Assembly (NCBI RefSeq): GCF_022539665.2
Contig: NC_081336.1
Span: 310,001-374,000 of the forward strand
DNA length: 64,000 nucleotides
Direction of reading: 5' to 3'
Source: Daphnia carinata
Lineage: Eukaryota; Arthropoda; Branchiopoda; Diplostraca; Daphniidae
Shown here: in pieces, positions 23,992 through 38,528 of the stretch
Numbering within the stretch: position 1 is the stretch's first letter
How the letters are laid out: each line of letters starts with the position of its first letter
The notes under the pieces: generated by a model
Told to the model about the DNA's origin: nothing
The model's database searches: none
What the model saw: the letters and a program-made list of their open reading frames with translations, nothing else
Position numbers and translations under genes: made by a program

Positions 23992-26900
23992 ATGTCTGTT
24001 TCGCACGGAACTTGCCATTTCCACAGACCAAAAGGTCAGATCCAGGTAAGATTTCCAACATTTTTTCTTTGTTAAATAGCTCATACAAGGCAATCAATTA
24101 TGACTTCATGGGATGTAGGATTGCGTTTGGTTTTGACCGATATTGTGGGTGTGCAAGTAGAAGGTGACTGCTGCATAACTAGAAAACAGAGATACTTCGG
24201 AAATCTCCTTTACCATTCCTTAGAATCTCTGTTTCAATGTTTGTGCCTGATATGGGTTTAGTGGTAATTGTCATAGGAAACGATGTTTATTGTTCATGAG
24301 GTTGTGAGGATAAATTTCCCTAAAATTAATTTAAAATTGATAGGAAACATAAATCAAAAGCAATTTACACAATTTTGTAAGATCAAACTAGGAATTATTC
24401 AACTAGATTGAGTGGTATGGGTCTTCCCTTAAGAGAAAGTTGGCGAGTGATGCCAGTCCAGAACCTGCTACTGCCCAATCTTTCTCTGAGATTCTGTTTT
24501 CCTTCAGAATCACTGAACTTTGATATCAGTTGTGAGATTTTGACATTTTGCGAAACATCAGCTGCTGTTTGTTTGTGCTTGTTAAAAATTCTGCAGTCTA
24601 CTTTCCATTGCAGCAAAAGTTGAACAATATTGGTATAACCCCATCTAGCCGCTAGATGCATTGCAGTGTCACCGTTGCAGTTCATAGCATCGTAATCGAG
24701 TCGAAAGTGAGCTTGCTCAGAGTAGTATAAAAGAGCCTTGACGCACGGTTCATGTCCATTCAGAACGGCTAAATGGAAAGCCGTGTTTCCTTGGAAATCT
24801 CGATAATTAAGATCGCAGCCCGATTGGTGACACAATAACAGTAAGCACGTTTGAAATCCTATAACGATAATATTTTAACATTCAGGATCAGAGGATTCTG
24901 CTTTAATTTTCGCAAATCTTTACCTCTGTAAGCAGCCCAGTGCAAAGCCGTCCGACCTTGGAGATCTATTATTTGAACTTTATCGCGGAAATGCGTTCTC
25001 AGAAGAACCTGTAGTAAATCAAAAATTGGGCAAAGTCATGTTGTCCTAATATTTCCAAAAGTTTTACCTGCGTTGCATCACTGTGACCGTAATAAGTTGC
25101 ATAATGTAGAGCCGTCCACCCTTTCGGATCGCTTCCTAAAACATCGACTACCCTCGGTAATCCGCAAGAGCGGCAAGAACACAGAGGATGGCACTCGAAT
25201 TTAGAACTATAAAGCAGCTCTGTAAGAGCATCTGTATTACCCAAACAAGCAGCTCTCAATAATGGCATGTCTGGTACATTTTTTGTGAAACTCTGCTTGT
25301 TATCCCAACTGCTCTGTTTTAGGTGATCAAGCACAGCCTCTAATGTTGAGATAAGGTATCCATCTTCACCCAGGAGGCTTGATGTGTGAAACAGTTTGAT
25401 GAACTCCAATTGTGCTGTCCAATTTGTCACTTGTGATTTGAGAATGAGATAACTGAAGAGTGCCAAGAGGTTGTCTGCATCCAGCTCAGCTGGAACATCT
25501 GTCTTGGTCAACAAATTGAGTGATTTGCGTAGGCAATCCAACTTATCAGCCACGAGCTTTTGGTCTGGTAACTTTTCCAGCTCTGGAAGTGCAATAACAA
25601 GACTGGGTTGGAATTGTTTGGGGAGATTTAGATCTTCCACTGTAGTGTTATAATTATTCCTTCTGATTTTGTTGAGGTTTGCATCTGCTGTGCTGGCCTG
25701 AATAGTTATTATGTCCATCAACTGAGGGTAAAGATTACAAACAACACAGCTTGAGATTCTTCTATCAAGGCTTGAAATGTAGTTTTTGATTTCGATTAAA
25801 CATTCATTCAATTTTTCAGGCATGGAAAAATCTTGATCAGCTTTCAAATAGTGATTCAGGGCTGTCTTGACCGTCCTTATGGAATCCCGTATTGATTTCT
25901 TTTGAAGTATTGTGGGGCTTTTGACATTTGAAATTTTTGGGTCATCTTTGTGGATACAAAATGCTTTGATTTTTCCCAGTTTTGTGTAGATAGTTTCCTG
26001 GAATAGGATTTGAACTGTAATTGAACCTACGTGCAAACTATCATTGCTGATTTCAACCAGGTCATTTGTCAGTGTTCTTAATTCCTCTCCAACTTGCATA
26101 ATTATGTGCTGACGAACGTAAAATTCATTTAGGTTATCATGACAGACGGTATTTGCCAAGGGGATGCACAGAATCCACTGGTTTTTGACAGCTTCTTCAT
26201 ACAAAATAGTAAAATTTTCTTGGAAAAATTTCAAGAAGGGATTACTTGCCAAATCTTCGTCGTATTCCATTTTCTAATTAAAATTTTAAAAACACCCTTT
26301 CCCAACGTTGACGGGTTATCGAATGACAAATTTTCTGTGTCAACACCAATCTTTCAGTCACTCATTTCCGACGTTGTTGTTATTGTGGCAGTCTTATTTA
26401 CTGACTATCGACTACTGCCAATCTTGCATCAGTGTGCCTAATTTTTTATTTTTGTTGTTGTGTTAGATCATCTTTGGGCCTATGTTTTCGGGCAAAACAA
26501 CCGAATTAATTCGTCGACTGAAACGCTATGAAGTAGCCAATCACAAATGTTTGATTGTCAAGGTAATGAACCATAATTTTTTTTAAATTTTTATCCAATA
26601 GTGAACGACATTTTCTCATTTTATCAGTATGCCAAGGATTTGCGGTATGAAGCCAAATGCGGAGACGGAGTTGCTACTCACGATCAGCAAAGTCGAGCAG
26701 CAGTAGCCGCAACCGCCTTGTCCTCTATCACGCACCTGGCAAATAGTTGCAGCGTTATTGGGATCGACGAAGGCCAGTTTGTACGTGAAATTAATTATTT
26801 TGTTACGAACTAGAACAAACCAAATAATCAAAATATTTGATGCTACAGTTTCCCGATGTTGTCGAGTTTTCCGAAATGATGGCGAATGCTGGCAAAATCG

Positions 26901-27437
26901 TTGTCGTTGCTGCCTTGGATGGAACCTACCAACGATCAGGTAATCATAAATTCGAATGTGTTAAAATGTGATTGATGTAACTGTTCTCATTGCTTTTCGT
27001 GATAGGTTTCGGCAATTTCTTAAATTTGGTACCACTGGCGGAGAATGTCGTCAAACTAACAGCCGTTTGCATGCATTGCTACGGCGAAGCCGCTTTTACT
27101 CAACGCCTTGGTTCCGAAACAGAGGTCAGTTCAGCGTTGTCGTTTCATTACTTCTGTCTGCTGTTATTATTTATTTATTTATTTTGTATAGGTGGAGCTG
27201 ATTGGAGGCTCTGAAAAATACATGGCCGTCTGCCGTGAATGTTATCGCAAATATAGCGAGACCAATAACGAATCTTTGGCGGTAGACTGCTGCCATGGCA
27301 ACCGCATGTCGTCTCCGTTCCACCAAATGCACCAGCGTTCAAATACCAAATCTCCTCTTAAAGTAAACAATAGCCCGACAAAGCACATAACTGTAGGAGT
27401 CAATCGAATACTTTCCTTTGATAAGGAAAATGTTTAA
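23992..27437 (+). CDS. TK1: Cytosolic thymidine kinase TK1
   Basis: Phosphorylates thymidine to dTMP in the salvage pathway. Six exons, 23992-24045, 26467-26562, 26628-26780, 26849-26939, 27006-27124 and 27192-27437, encode 252 residues. The P-loop [10 protein letters not shown] is at 22-31, the catalytic Glu is in DEGQFF (about 97-102), and zinc-binding Cys pairs are at CMHC and CREC. The C-terminal tail ends DKENV, and KEN at 249-251 matches the APC/C degron found in animal TK1, so cell-cycle turnover is likely. Exon 1 encodes only 18 residues ending KGQIQ, which joins correctly to IIFGPMF; this choice rests on the conserved GQIQ before the P-loop. Intron 1 is 2421 bases and contains the complete antisense ANKRD27-like gene. 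Confidence 0.93.
24395..26270 (-). CDS. ANKRD27: ANKRD27 (Varp)-like VPS9 and ankyrin-repeat protein
   Basis: In vertebrates this is a Rab21 guanine exchange factor and Rab32/38 effector on endosomes. Exons 26270-25068, 25008-24924 and 24858-24395 encode 583 residues. The N-terminus begins [12 protein letters not shown], like vertebrate Varp. A VPS9-type segment ([18 protein letters not shown]) lies at about 262-280. The Cys cluster [10 protein letters not shown] follows, then about four ankyrin repeats ([51 protein letters not shown]). Vertebrate Varp is about 1050 residues with a second ankyrin block. This one stops after the first block and a short tail, so it is either a shorter lineage form or lacks later exons. 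The whole gene lies inside TK1 intron 1, on the other strand. Confidence 0.85.
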
Positions 27438-27929
27438 TTCACAACTTCTGAAAGGAAAAACGTTTTGAGTTTTATGTGGCATGACGTAGTTGTCTTTGCT
27501 CTTCCTCCCTTTCCCCCATATTTCTTCGATCCGCCATTTTGCTTTTTGTTTTACGAGTCTCATGAAAATTTGCAAGTTCATTTTAGTTTTTAGATGCTGC
27601 TGGCCAATCGCCGCAGGTATTCATTTCCTTTTACCAGTAATCATGTAAGCCGTTTTATTTTGAAATTTAACATGCCAATAGATAAAGTGAATGCCGAATT
27701 CTTTGGGGCTAAGAAAAAACCCTGAATTTTCCACAAGTATTTAGACAATGACGAAAGAAGTATGATTTACAGGATGTCCTTGACTGGAATTTATGCAACA
27801 TCTTTAGCCTGAGATTGCTCTTTACAGTCCATTTCTGCAGCTGTCGTTTACAAACAGGTAACCATAATTTAAAAATTAATGATAACAAATAAACGCAATT
27901 TTTTTTTAAATTTCTTTCGGTGAATGGAT
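27438..27929. other. Intergenic between convergent ends of TK1 and the FkbM gene
   Basis: 3' UTR region of both genes. No coding signal seen. Confidence 0.45.
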
Positions 27930-29198
27930 TTAGGCGTCATGGAGTACATGGAACGAAACGTTTTTGGCAAAGAAGAGGTCGTTGCCAACGTTGATTTTAT
28001 TCCGGCCATAGACGTAGTATCCTTGTGGACCCATGTAATCGATTAAAGGTTTTTCGCCAACATGGTCCCACTCTACGGCCAACGTCTAGCGTGAACAAAT
28101 CAAATGAAGTTATAACTTCACAAGGTAAATTATTTCGATTAAATACCTTGATATCGACCTTGTGCCACGGAACGGTTTTAAGGATTCTGAGTTCATGACC
28201 TTCAACGTCAAGGCTGAAAAAATCGACTTGAGTTTGGCCAATGGCCAACAGTATGGAATAGATAGGGAAACATTGAAGAGTGAGCATATTTTCTTTTGAT
28301 GCGTGTCCATCAGAATTTGTTTTCATCGGCCGATTTGGATCTAAAGATTCTTGAACGGACCCTATGGCATACGCCACTTTGAAAGTGACTTGAGTTGGGT
28401 ACGGCTGCAAACTGAGGCAAACGGGGAGGGCGTAAGATTTCCGTCGACGAGATAGCAATTTACCAAATGATGTTTGATCAGCTTCGACGAGTACCCCACC
28501 CCATTGCATTGTTCGTTCCATGTAAAGCGTATTGCTTAAATGTTCACCATCCAAAGCTCCACATTCGATAAAAAATCCTTTTGTCTGAAAAACCAGATAA
28601 TGTCGCGTTATTAACGTTTAACAGGTGAAATGCTAATCCCAGAACTTTGAATTTAATCCTACTTTATTGCCCAGGTAATTCAGTATGCTAGCCGCTTGCC
28701 CAACTGACGGATCCGCATTGTTAGGTGCCACTAAATTGTACGGGACGTCAATATCCGCCGGTGGATGTAGGTAACGTTTCCTAATTGTTTCAATGACGCA
28801 AGGATGGTCTTGTTGCAACTGATCCGCGTTCATCCGTTCTATAGATCGCCCGTCCCAAGCAGCCAAATTTCAAAGGAAACGTAAAATTGAATCGAATGGC
28901 AATTGATTTACCTATTGTGCATTTTTCTGCAGCTAAGGCAGCGAATCTCGGATCAGTTTCCTCTAGATCCAAAAGGTTGTATTCTGTTGAAAACAATTAA
29001 CTCTCTATTATTTGATTCAAAATTTGACGTAACTGAAATTGTTAGATTACCGGAATCGCGAATGGACCCAGAAATGGGTCCAAATGACTGTGTATTGGTC
29101 CTGTGTTGGATGACGAAAATGAAGGCAAACGTTATGAAGACAACAGTAACAACAAACGATCCTTGGCGATAAAATCTATTATTAAGAAGTAGCCTCAT
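27930..29198 (-). CDS. FkbM-domain type II membrane protein (Star-like)
   Basis: Exons 29198-29051, 28983-28912, 28838-28663, 28584-28147 and 28085-27930 encode 329 residues. A short basic cytosolic end is followed by a membrane segment at about 14-33, then a lumenal or extracellular part. The FkbM methyltransferase fold is seen in GFFIECGALDGEHLSNT, GVLVEADQTSF and DFFSLDVEGHELRIL, with a TLAVEWDHVGE strand in the last exon. The same layout (anchor plus FkbM domain) occurs in the insect protein Star, which acts in EGF-ligand trafficking, and in many Star-like arthropod paralogues. Methyltransferase activity has not been shown by anything here. The start at 29198 was preferred over an in-frame GTG just upstream. 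Confidence 0.8.
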
Positions 29199-31401
29199 CA
29201 CGGGGAAAAAGTGGTGCCGTCACTGCTCAAAACAAAATTGATCCGGAAAACTGTTTGCTGGACCGCCGACTAGACGCGGAGATGTTGGACTGAAGACAAA
29301 ACTCGCTTGGTGGCTCGTGAAAGTCGTCGGTGATATAGCGAGTAGAGTTCAATGGAACCATCTGCTTTATCCCTGGAGCATTATTTTTTAGGGGTCATTG
29401 CTAACCTTGAGGAACGCAATTTTGCTTATGATTCGATGTGCATCTGAACCCCAACTGGTACACGAAAAGAAAAGTTGCCATGTCGGTATACGAATTTATC
29501 GTCATGGTCATGGATTTAGAAAAGCTCGTAACCGATACGTACATGAAAATGCTTAGCTATCGGAAGACAGATGCTATTCCAGAGTCGTCATCATCAGCAC
29601 GAAGCCATCGTTCCAGATCGTGCCATTGTCACAACAGGGGTAAGGAATTTTGTTGACTGCTTTAGACCTACAGTGGGCATTGAACACATGTTCTGAACGT
29701 TTCCTTCGAACACAGAATTTAACGGTAATTTTCCGGGCAATGTCTTGTAGCTCATTAAAAGTGATTAAGTATTGCTATGGCTACGGCCATAGAACTACGA
29801 AATTCCTTTTTTGTATTCTTTCGTTTTAACCTTTCCTATGCTAAAGACGATTTCCAAATTGTTTTATCTCAGGAAGAGTTTCAAGAAAACAACCATGGCC
29901 ATAGACAAAGACTTGCGCTTGACAACCGATGTACTTTGTTTTTGCTGAAAAAGGTATGCAACTTTTTTTTTTATATCAGATTGTATCCGCATGTATCAGA
30001 CGAGGTGGGGGGGGGGTGGACGACAGTGCGTTTGTGAACGTGATCATTACCTGTCTATTCGCTTTGACCACTACACTAACAACGAAACTTTGGGAGTTAC
30101 AATATCGTAATTATTATATTCTTGAGTAAACCATTGTATTGTTAAACATACCAACATGTTCGACCCTTGAACTCTGGAAGTTACAGTAGTTCTTCTACAG
30201 CTGGAAATTTACTACAACCCAAATTAGTGTCTCTTAGTTAATGAAGACCGAAAACATCTTTTGCATACACGAGCGGTATAGAAAAGTGAGAGACAAAAGA
30301 ACATAATTGTATTATAGTGAAGATGTGAAAATTTGAAGGTCATACCCTAAAATTTGATTATGACCAGCCAGTTCTTTATGCTGTGTTCAGTTACACAGAA
30401 CTTTTCTTGTTCACCACCTGTGAAGACAAAATCTCCATGTCTTCTGTCCACTTCCTATAGAAAATAGATTGCATCTGCTATTGTTCCGTGGAACACGAAT
30501 TTTCATGTAGTTTCCAGTTAATGCTACGTTGCGTTTTGAACGAGTGGGAAAAGGGTACGTATATGATTACCGCGCAGTTTTGTCGTGGTCGGGTTAATAC
30601 GACTGTGCATCCTGTATGCCAGCATGGCGTAGCATAGGCCTCTTTTGTCCAGATGCATTTTCCTTTAGCGTGGGACAATATTTCATCACTTAATTCTCGT
30701 GCCGTGTACACATTCCTTTGGCTTGTGAAAGCTTTAAAACAAATTCCCCCACCAAGGTCTCCCATTTATCATTTTTTCTTATTCTGCATGATGGTAAGCA
30801 AGAACATAGAATAAATAACAACGATGGCTTCAAATGGAAACGCCAGGTGGAACAAGTTGCGTTCTTTCTCAATACTGCGTTGCTGTCAAAAGCGTCCCAT
30901 CCCTCATCGCATTTCTTTAAAACATTTGGTGAATTTTAACTTCTGTCGTCCTTATTTACAGCATGCTTTAAACTGTCTTTTGAAATGAAGTTTATTTCCT
31001 GGAGAACTGTAATTACGTTTAGAATCGTAATTCTTGCAACATGCTTGCAATCAGCAGTCGTGGCGTGCTAGGTACGAAAGCACATTCTGTCTCTGTGAAG
31101 ACTCGTTTTCACCATATTCAAATGTAGAAAAAAAGGACCTTAATCAATAAGGTATAAATAAGCCGTGCTAACGTTTGTTAGTTAAGCCCCAAAACCTAGC
31201 ATTCATACTCGCTTGTTTACCGTTTGAAGAATCACCTGAATGGGGATGGGGGATCTTGACACTAGCGGCATCTACTAAACCATTTACGCGGCTTATTGCG
31301 CCAGGTTGCTGTTAACTTCAACCCTCAAACAGTCACCGGGTTTTTGTGCTGTCGTCATTGTCGTTCCTGTAGAATTATTGTTTCTCCTGTCTTAACCTGT
31401 A
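29199..31401. other. Long stretch with no secure gene
   Basis: About 2.2 kb between the FkbM and PSMD11 start codons. It has a run of ten G at about 30007-30016. A possible small gene at 29480 is listed separately. A Cys-bearing open stretch on the minus strand at 30478-30765 has no signal peptide, partner exon or recognisable motif, so I do not call it. Confidence 0.4.
29480..29656 (+). CDS. Possible small hypothetical exon
   Basis: An ATG opens a 58-residue frame beginning MSVYEFIVMVMDLEKL, with a Ser/Arg/His-rich end. A GT donor-like site lies near its end (about 29640). No family recognised and no clear downstream exon found; it may be a chance frame. Confidence 0.18.
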   Translation: MSVYEFIVMVMDLEKLVTDTYMKMLSYRKTDAIPESSSSARSHRSRSCHCHNRGKEFC

Positions 31402-33049
31402 ATGGCAGTGTTGCAAACGATGGCATCAACTCGAGAAGTTTTTGAAAATACCACTTTCGGTAAGTCAATTCGTTCGTACTTTTTGTTGATGAACTTGTAA
31501 GTGGAATGTTTTTGTGTTTAGAACCGATGGAAAATGGAGACAACGATGAAGAAGCTATCCGTAATAAAGAGCAAGAAATTCTGGAACTCGGAGAGAGATA
31601 CAAGAAGGAAAAGAAAGCACAGGAATTAGCACAGCTTATACGAGATGTCCGACCATTCCTTGCCATGATCAGCAAAGCCAAAGCAGCTAAACTTGTACGT
31701 GGACTCGTTGATCTGTTTCTCGACATGGAGGCATCAACAGGAACTGAAGTTCAACTGTGCAAGGTAAAGAGTTTATCACATTGTCATATTTAGCATTGCC
31801 ACAGCCTGTATTTTATTGTCATTTTTCATTATAGGAATGTATTAGCTGGGCGGTGGAGCAAAAGGGCACATTTCTTCGTCAGAGTTTAGAAGCCAGACTG
31901 ATTGCACTGTATTTCGACACTAAACAGTACTCAGAAGCATTAGCTCTTGGTGCAACATTGCTCAAAGAATTGAAGAAATTGGATGACAAATACCTTCTTG
32001 TGGAGGTGACTTTGTCAAATTGTCTTCTTTTTTTCTTGTTTCACTTATACAACTTCCAGATAATTCTTTTTTTTCAGGTTCAACTGTTGGAGTCGAAAAC
32101 CTATCATGCGCTTGGTAATTTGCCGAAAGCCCGTGCAGCCTTAACTTCTGCCAGGACTACAGCGAATGCTATCTATTGCCCTCCGAAGCTTCAGGCCGCT
32201 CTTGACTTGCAGTCGGGAATTTTACACGCCGCTGACGAGCGCGATTTCAAAACCGCATACTCTTACTTTTACGAAGCTTTTGAGGGCTATGACAGCATTG
32301 ATTCTCCTAAAGCTGTAACCGGACTCAAGTACATGTTGCTCTCAAAAATTATACTAAACACGTAAGTGATGAAGTAACAGTGAAATTTCTTGGAATCGAA
32401 CATATCTAATTTGTATTTTTCTTTTCCTACAGACCAGATGATGTGCAGAATATTTTGAGTGGCAAATTAGCTTTGCGTTATGCCGGTCGAGAAGCTGAAG
32501 CATTGAAAGCTATTGCCCAGTCGGCAATTAAGCGATCTTTAGCCCAGTTTCAACAGGTATGCCTTTTCTTTTTTCATCGTCACATTTACTTTCCAGTTGA
32601 AACATTGGATATTTTGGTACATCAAGGCATTGGTAGACTACCGTGCTGAGTTGGTAGAAGACCCTATTATTAAAGCCCATTTGGAGTCGTTGTACGATAC
32701 CATGTTGGAACAGAACTTGTGTCGGATTATCGAGCCTTATTCCCGCGTCCAGGTATTTCTCACGCAGTTTATACCACGATTAGCCGAAGTTTCATTATTT
32801 TTCGATTTTGTTTAATAGGTTGTACACGTCGCCAAGATTATTGCCCTGCCTGTCGATCAAGTAGAAAAGAAGTTGTCGCAGATGATTTTAGATCGCAAAC
32901 TATCTGGCATTCTCGATCAAGGTGATGGGGTGTTGATAATCTTTGAACCTACCTGCACAGACTCCACGTATGAGGCGGCATTAGACACGATCCAGAACCT
33001 CGGCAAAGTGGTGGATACATTGTACCAGAAAGCAAAGAAGCTAACATAA
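31402..33049 (+). CDS. PSMD11: 26S proteasome regulatory subunit PSMD11 / Rpn6
   Basis: Lid subunit of the 19S regulator that clamps lid, base and 20S core together. Seven exons, 31402-31459, 31522-31763, 31835-32005, 32078-32361, 32433-32556, 32627-32752 and 32819-33049, encode 411 residues (the human protein has 422). The N-terminal two thirds is the alpha-solenoid of TPR-like hairpins ([36 protein letters not shown]). The C-terminal PCI winged helix ends [20 protein letters not shown] and a final helix ending YQKAKKLT. At intron 5, an earlier AG (32595-32596) is in frame and would add a short segment, [10 protein letters not shown]-like. I used the later AG at 32626 because it matches the family. 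Confidence 0.95.
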
Positions 33050-33647
33050 GATGTATCATTTAGAAGCGGAAGAAAAACAAAATAAGCGTTTACTTAGTGT
33101 TTCATCGCTTGTTCCGAAAAAACACCAAACTTCAACAGGGATGTTGAAAACCGAGTAAATAAAAAAAAACATTTCCTACGTTAACTTTAAAGATTACCTT
33201 TTATTCAAATTTGTTCTCTTATATAAAACAAACAAAACAGGCACTGTTAATGGGACCTTTTCGCGCGTACGTGGCATTATTATGTTTCCTAGTCTTAAAC
33301 AATTTGATCTACTGAATGGTATTGACATCAAAACGTAAAATTAATTATTGCTAGAATAGAAGTCAAAGGTGTTTACCATAGGGAATGTACAAGTACTTTG
33401 TGTTAGTCATATGTATAACTATTGGCATTCACTGATCAACCAAGTAGTGGTACCTCAAATGCAACAATATTACATCCCTACGAAACCTTCTGAAAGGATA
33501 TGCTGATAAGTTAAATATCAATTGTCAAAATTGTGATTCCTAAGGTATTGCTTTAAAAGAAGGTTTGTCTCAGTGGTTCAAATAACTATTTGGTCAATGT
33601 ATCAATCACGCTACGATATGGACGTCGTTGGTCGAAGGAGTTTTTGT
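33050..33647. other. Intergenic between convergent PSMD11 and PPP1R16
   Basis: AATAAA-like signals just after PSMD11 (33157). Otherwise AT-rich with no coding signal. Confidence 0.4.
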
Positions 33648-36628
<2,981 letters not shown>

Positions 36629-38528
36629 TGAATGGCTAATGTCGGGTTACTTGTACGCACTCGCCAAAGAAATCTATCCCGCCTATGACGGATTTCGGCT
36701 AGAAAGATTTGTTCTGATGTGTCACGGTTAGATATCGGTCCATGATGGTATTAACGTAAAGTGTTCCTTTCGTCAGTACAACTGAAAAAAATATATAAAT
36801 CACATTTAGATGCAGGTCAAATGCTGAGGTAACACACGAAGAACTATTGTTTAAAAAACACTCTGTTCACTCAACCAAATTGTTGGTTTTTCACTATTAA
36901 AAGCTAACCTAATGACAAGAACAGAAAAATGGTTATTATAAAATGACCCTGGTGTCAACAAACAAACACAAATTGGACAAACCTTAAGTATATATCATTA
37001 GTATGTAAATTTTTTTATCCCTTGAACATTAAGAACGAAGACCACAACAACATAGACCTACATTTGGGACTAATTTCAGGTTTGAGACTAAACTAGTTGC
37101 GAGAGAGTTAGTCACTTGATTCTCTGGCAATCAACTGCCATAAATTTCAGAATGTGGAGCTGAGAACAAGCTGATATCAAACTACGTGGTTCTCTACCGG
37201 ATCAACGAAAGGCTGTAGATAAGAAAAACACCTTGATTAAGTTTAATGCGAAGATGTTGCACAATCACATTCGGTTTTTAAGCATGTTTCTTCCATTCCG
37301 AGTTTGTAATCCATTCAAATCCTGGTAAGCCACCGTTACTATGAATCCATCAAGCTCGATCCAAGCAAAATAATGGAATCAAGATATCAATTAACACGAT
37401 TTCTTTTTATCTGTGGGAAACCTTCGTCTTTCGGTAAACATTCGAGAGCAACTAATGCCGAGTGCCACGGCACGAACTGACAGAAGTTTTACAGTACGAA
37501 AGGAGGAAGGGTAGGACAATAACACAAGTGTATGTTGCCATGCAACTATCTTTGTATCCATACAACTGTCGCCGTCTGCTGTTGTCGTTAAGAAGCTTCC
37601 GGCATTCAATTGAAAGGTTTTTGCCCTCTTCACTTTTCCTATGAAAGCAGCTCCTCGTTGAGGAATGTCGAAAAGATGAGTGACGGGTGATAACAGAATA
37701 TGCTCTTGGCTGAAGTAGCACACGAAGAAAATTTTAGACAGAAAAGGTAAAAATGGTCACTGGTTAGTATCATTTTCCTGATTCCAACGAAAACATGACG
37801 ACCTAGTGGTGGGAAGTTCACGATTACAGACGACCACAGCTTTTTGTTCACATCGTAAGAGAAATTCCGGTCTACAAGTGTCTACAAGACCGGCGACGTG
37901 TAAAACAAGTAAAAGGTAATCCAATTTTGTAACGTCCACCAAACTGTCGACAATCTTGATTTACAACTTTCGTTCAAACGTGATATTTTGCTGCTCGCCA
38001 TGCTGCCATCTGCATATCATAGCTGCAACTTGTTCTTTTAAAAACATAAAATATGAAATCGAATAAGTGTGCTCTAACGTAGGTTGGGTATTGACGTGCA
38101 CCGTATATAATATTCACTGTTCATCAATTATGTTCACTCATTTATAGATATTTTACAAGTCTTTCCAAAATTGTTCAAACAAAATGACTGTTATATTGGC
38201 TGTTTGTATTTCCCTGAGTTCAAAACTGGTGACTGTTTCGTTCCACAGTGAGAATCACATGTGCTGTTTTCATGCTAAACAAAACTGTGTATTTGAAGAA
38301 AGTAAAAAGGCAATTCACAACCAAGTTAGCAATACTTGGTAGCTGTCAATGCAGTAATATGTCTGGGATCAGTCTTATATAGGAAACTGGTTAAAGCATG
38401 AAAAGATAATTGCTGTTGGAACAAAAAGGGACGAAACAGTTTCTGCCAATTGTGCAAAATGGTGGCAATAGAAAGAACATTGTCAGTCATAGATTTTCTG
38501 GCCCATACACTGGTTTAGCCAAAGTCGG
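36629..38528. other. Intergenic, no gene recognised
   Basis: About 1.9 kb of AT-rich sequence. Short open frames at 37391-37942 have no known motif or splice partner. The left end is the PPP1R16 promoter side. Confidence 0.4.

Noticed and set aside
30478-30765. Cys-containing 95-residue frame as a secreted peptide gene
   Set aside because: No signal peptide, start context or partner exon. Left unannotated.
37391-37942. Open frames on the minus strand near 37.5 kb
   Set aside because: Several short frames overlap in different phases with no motif or consistent splice chain.
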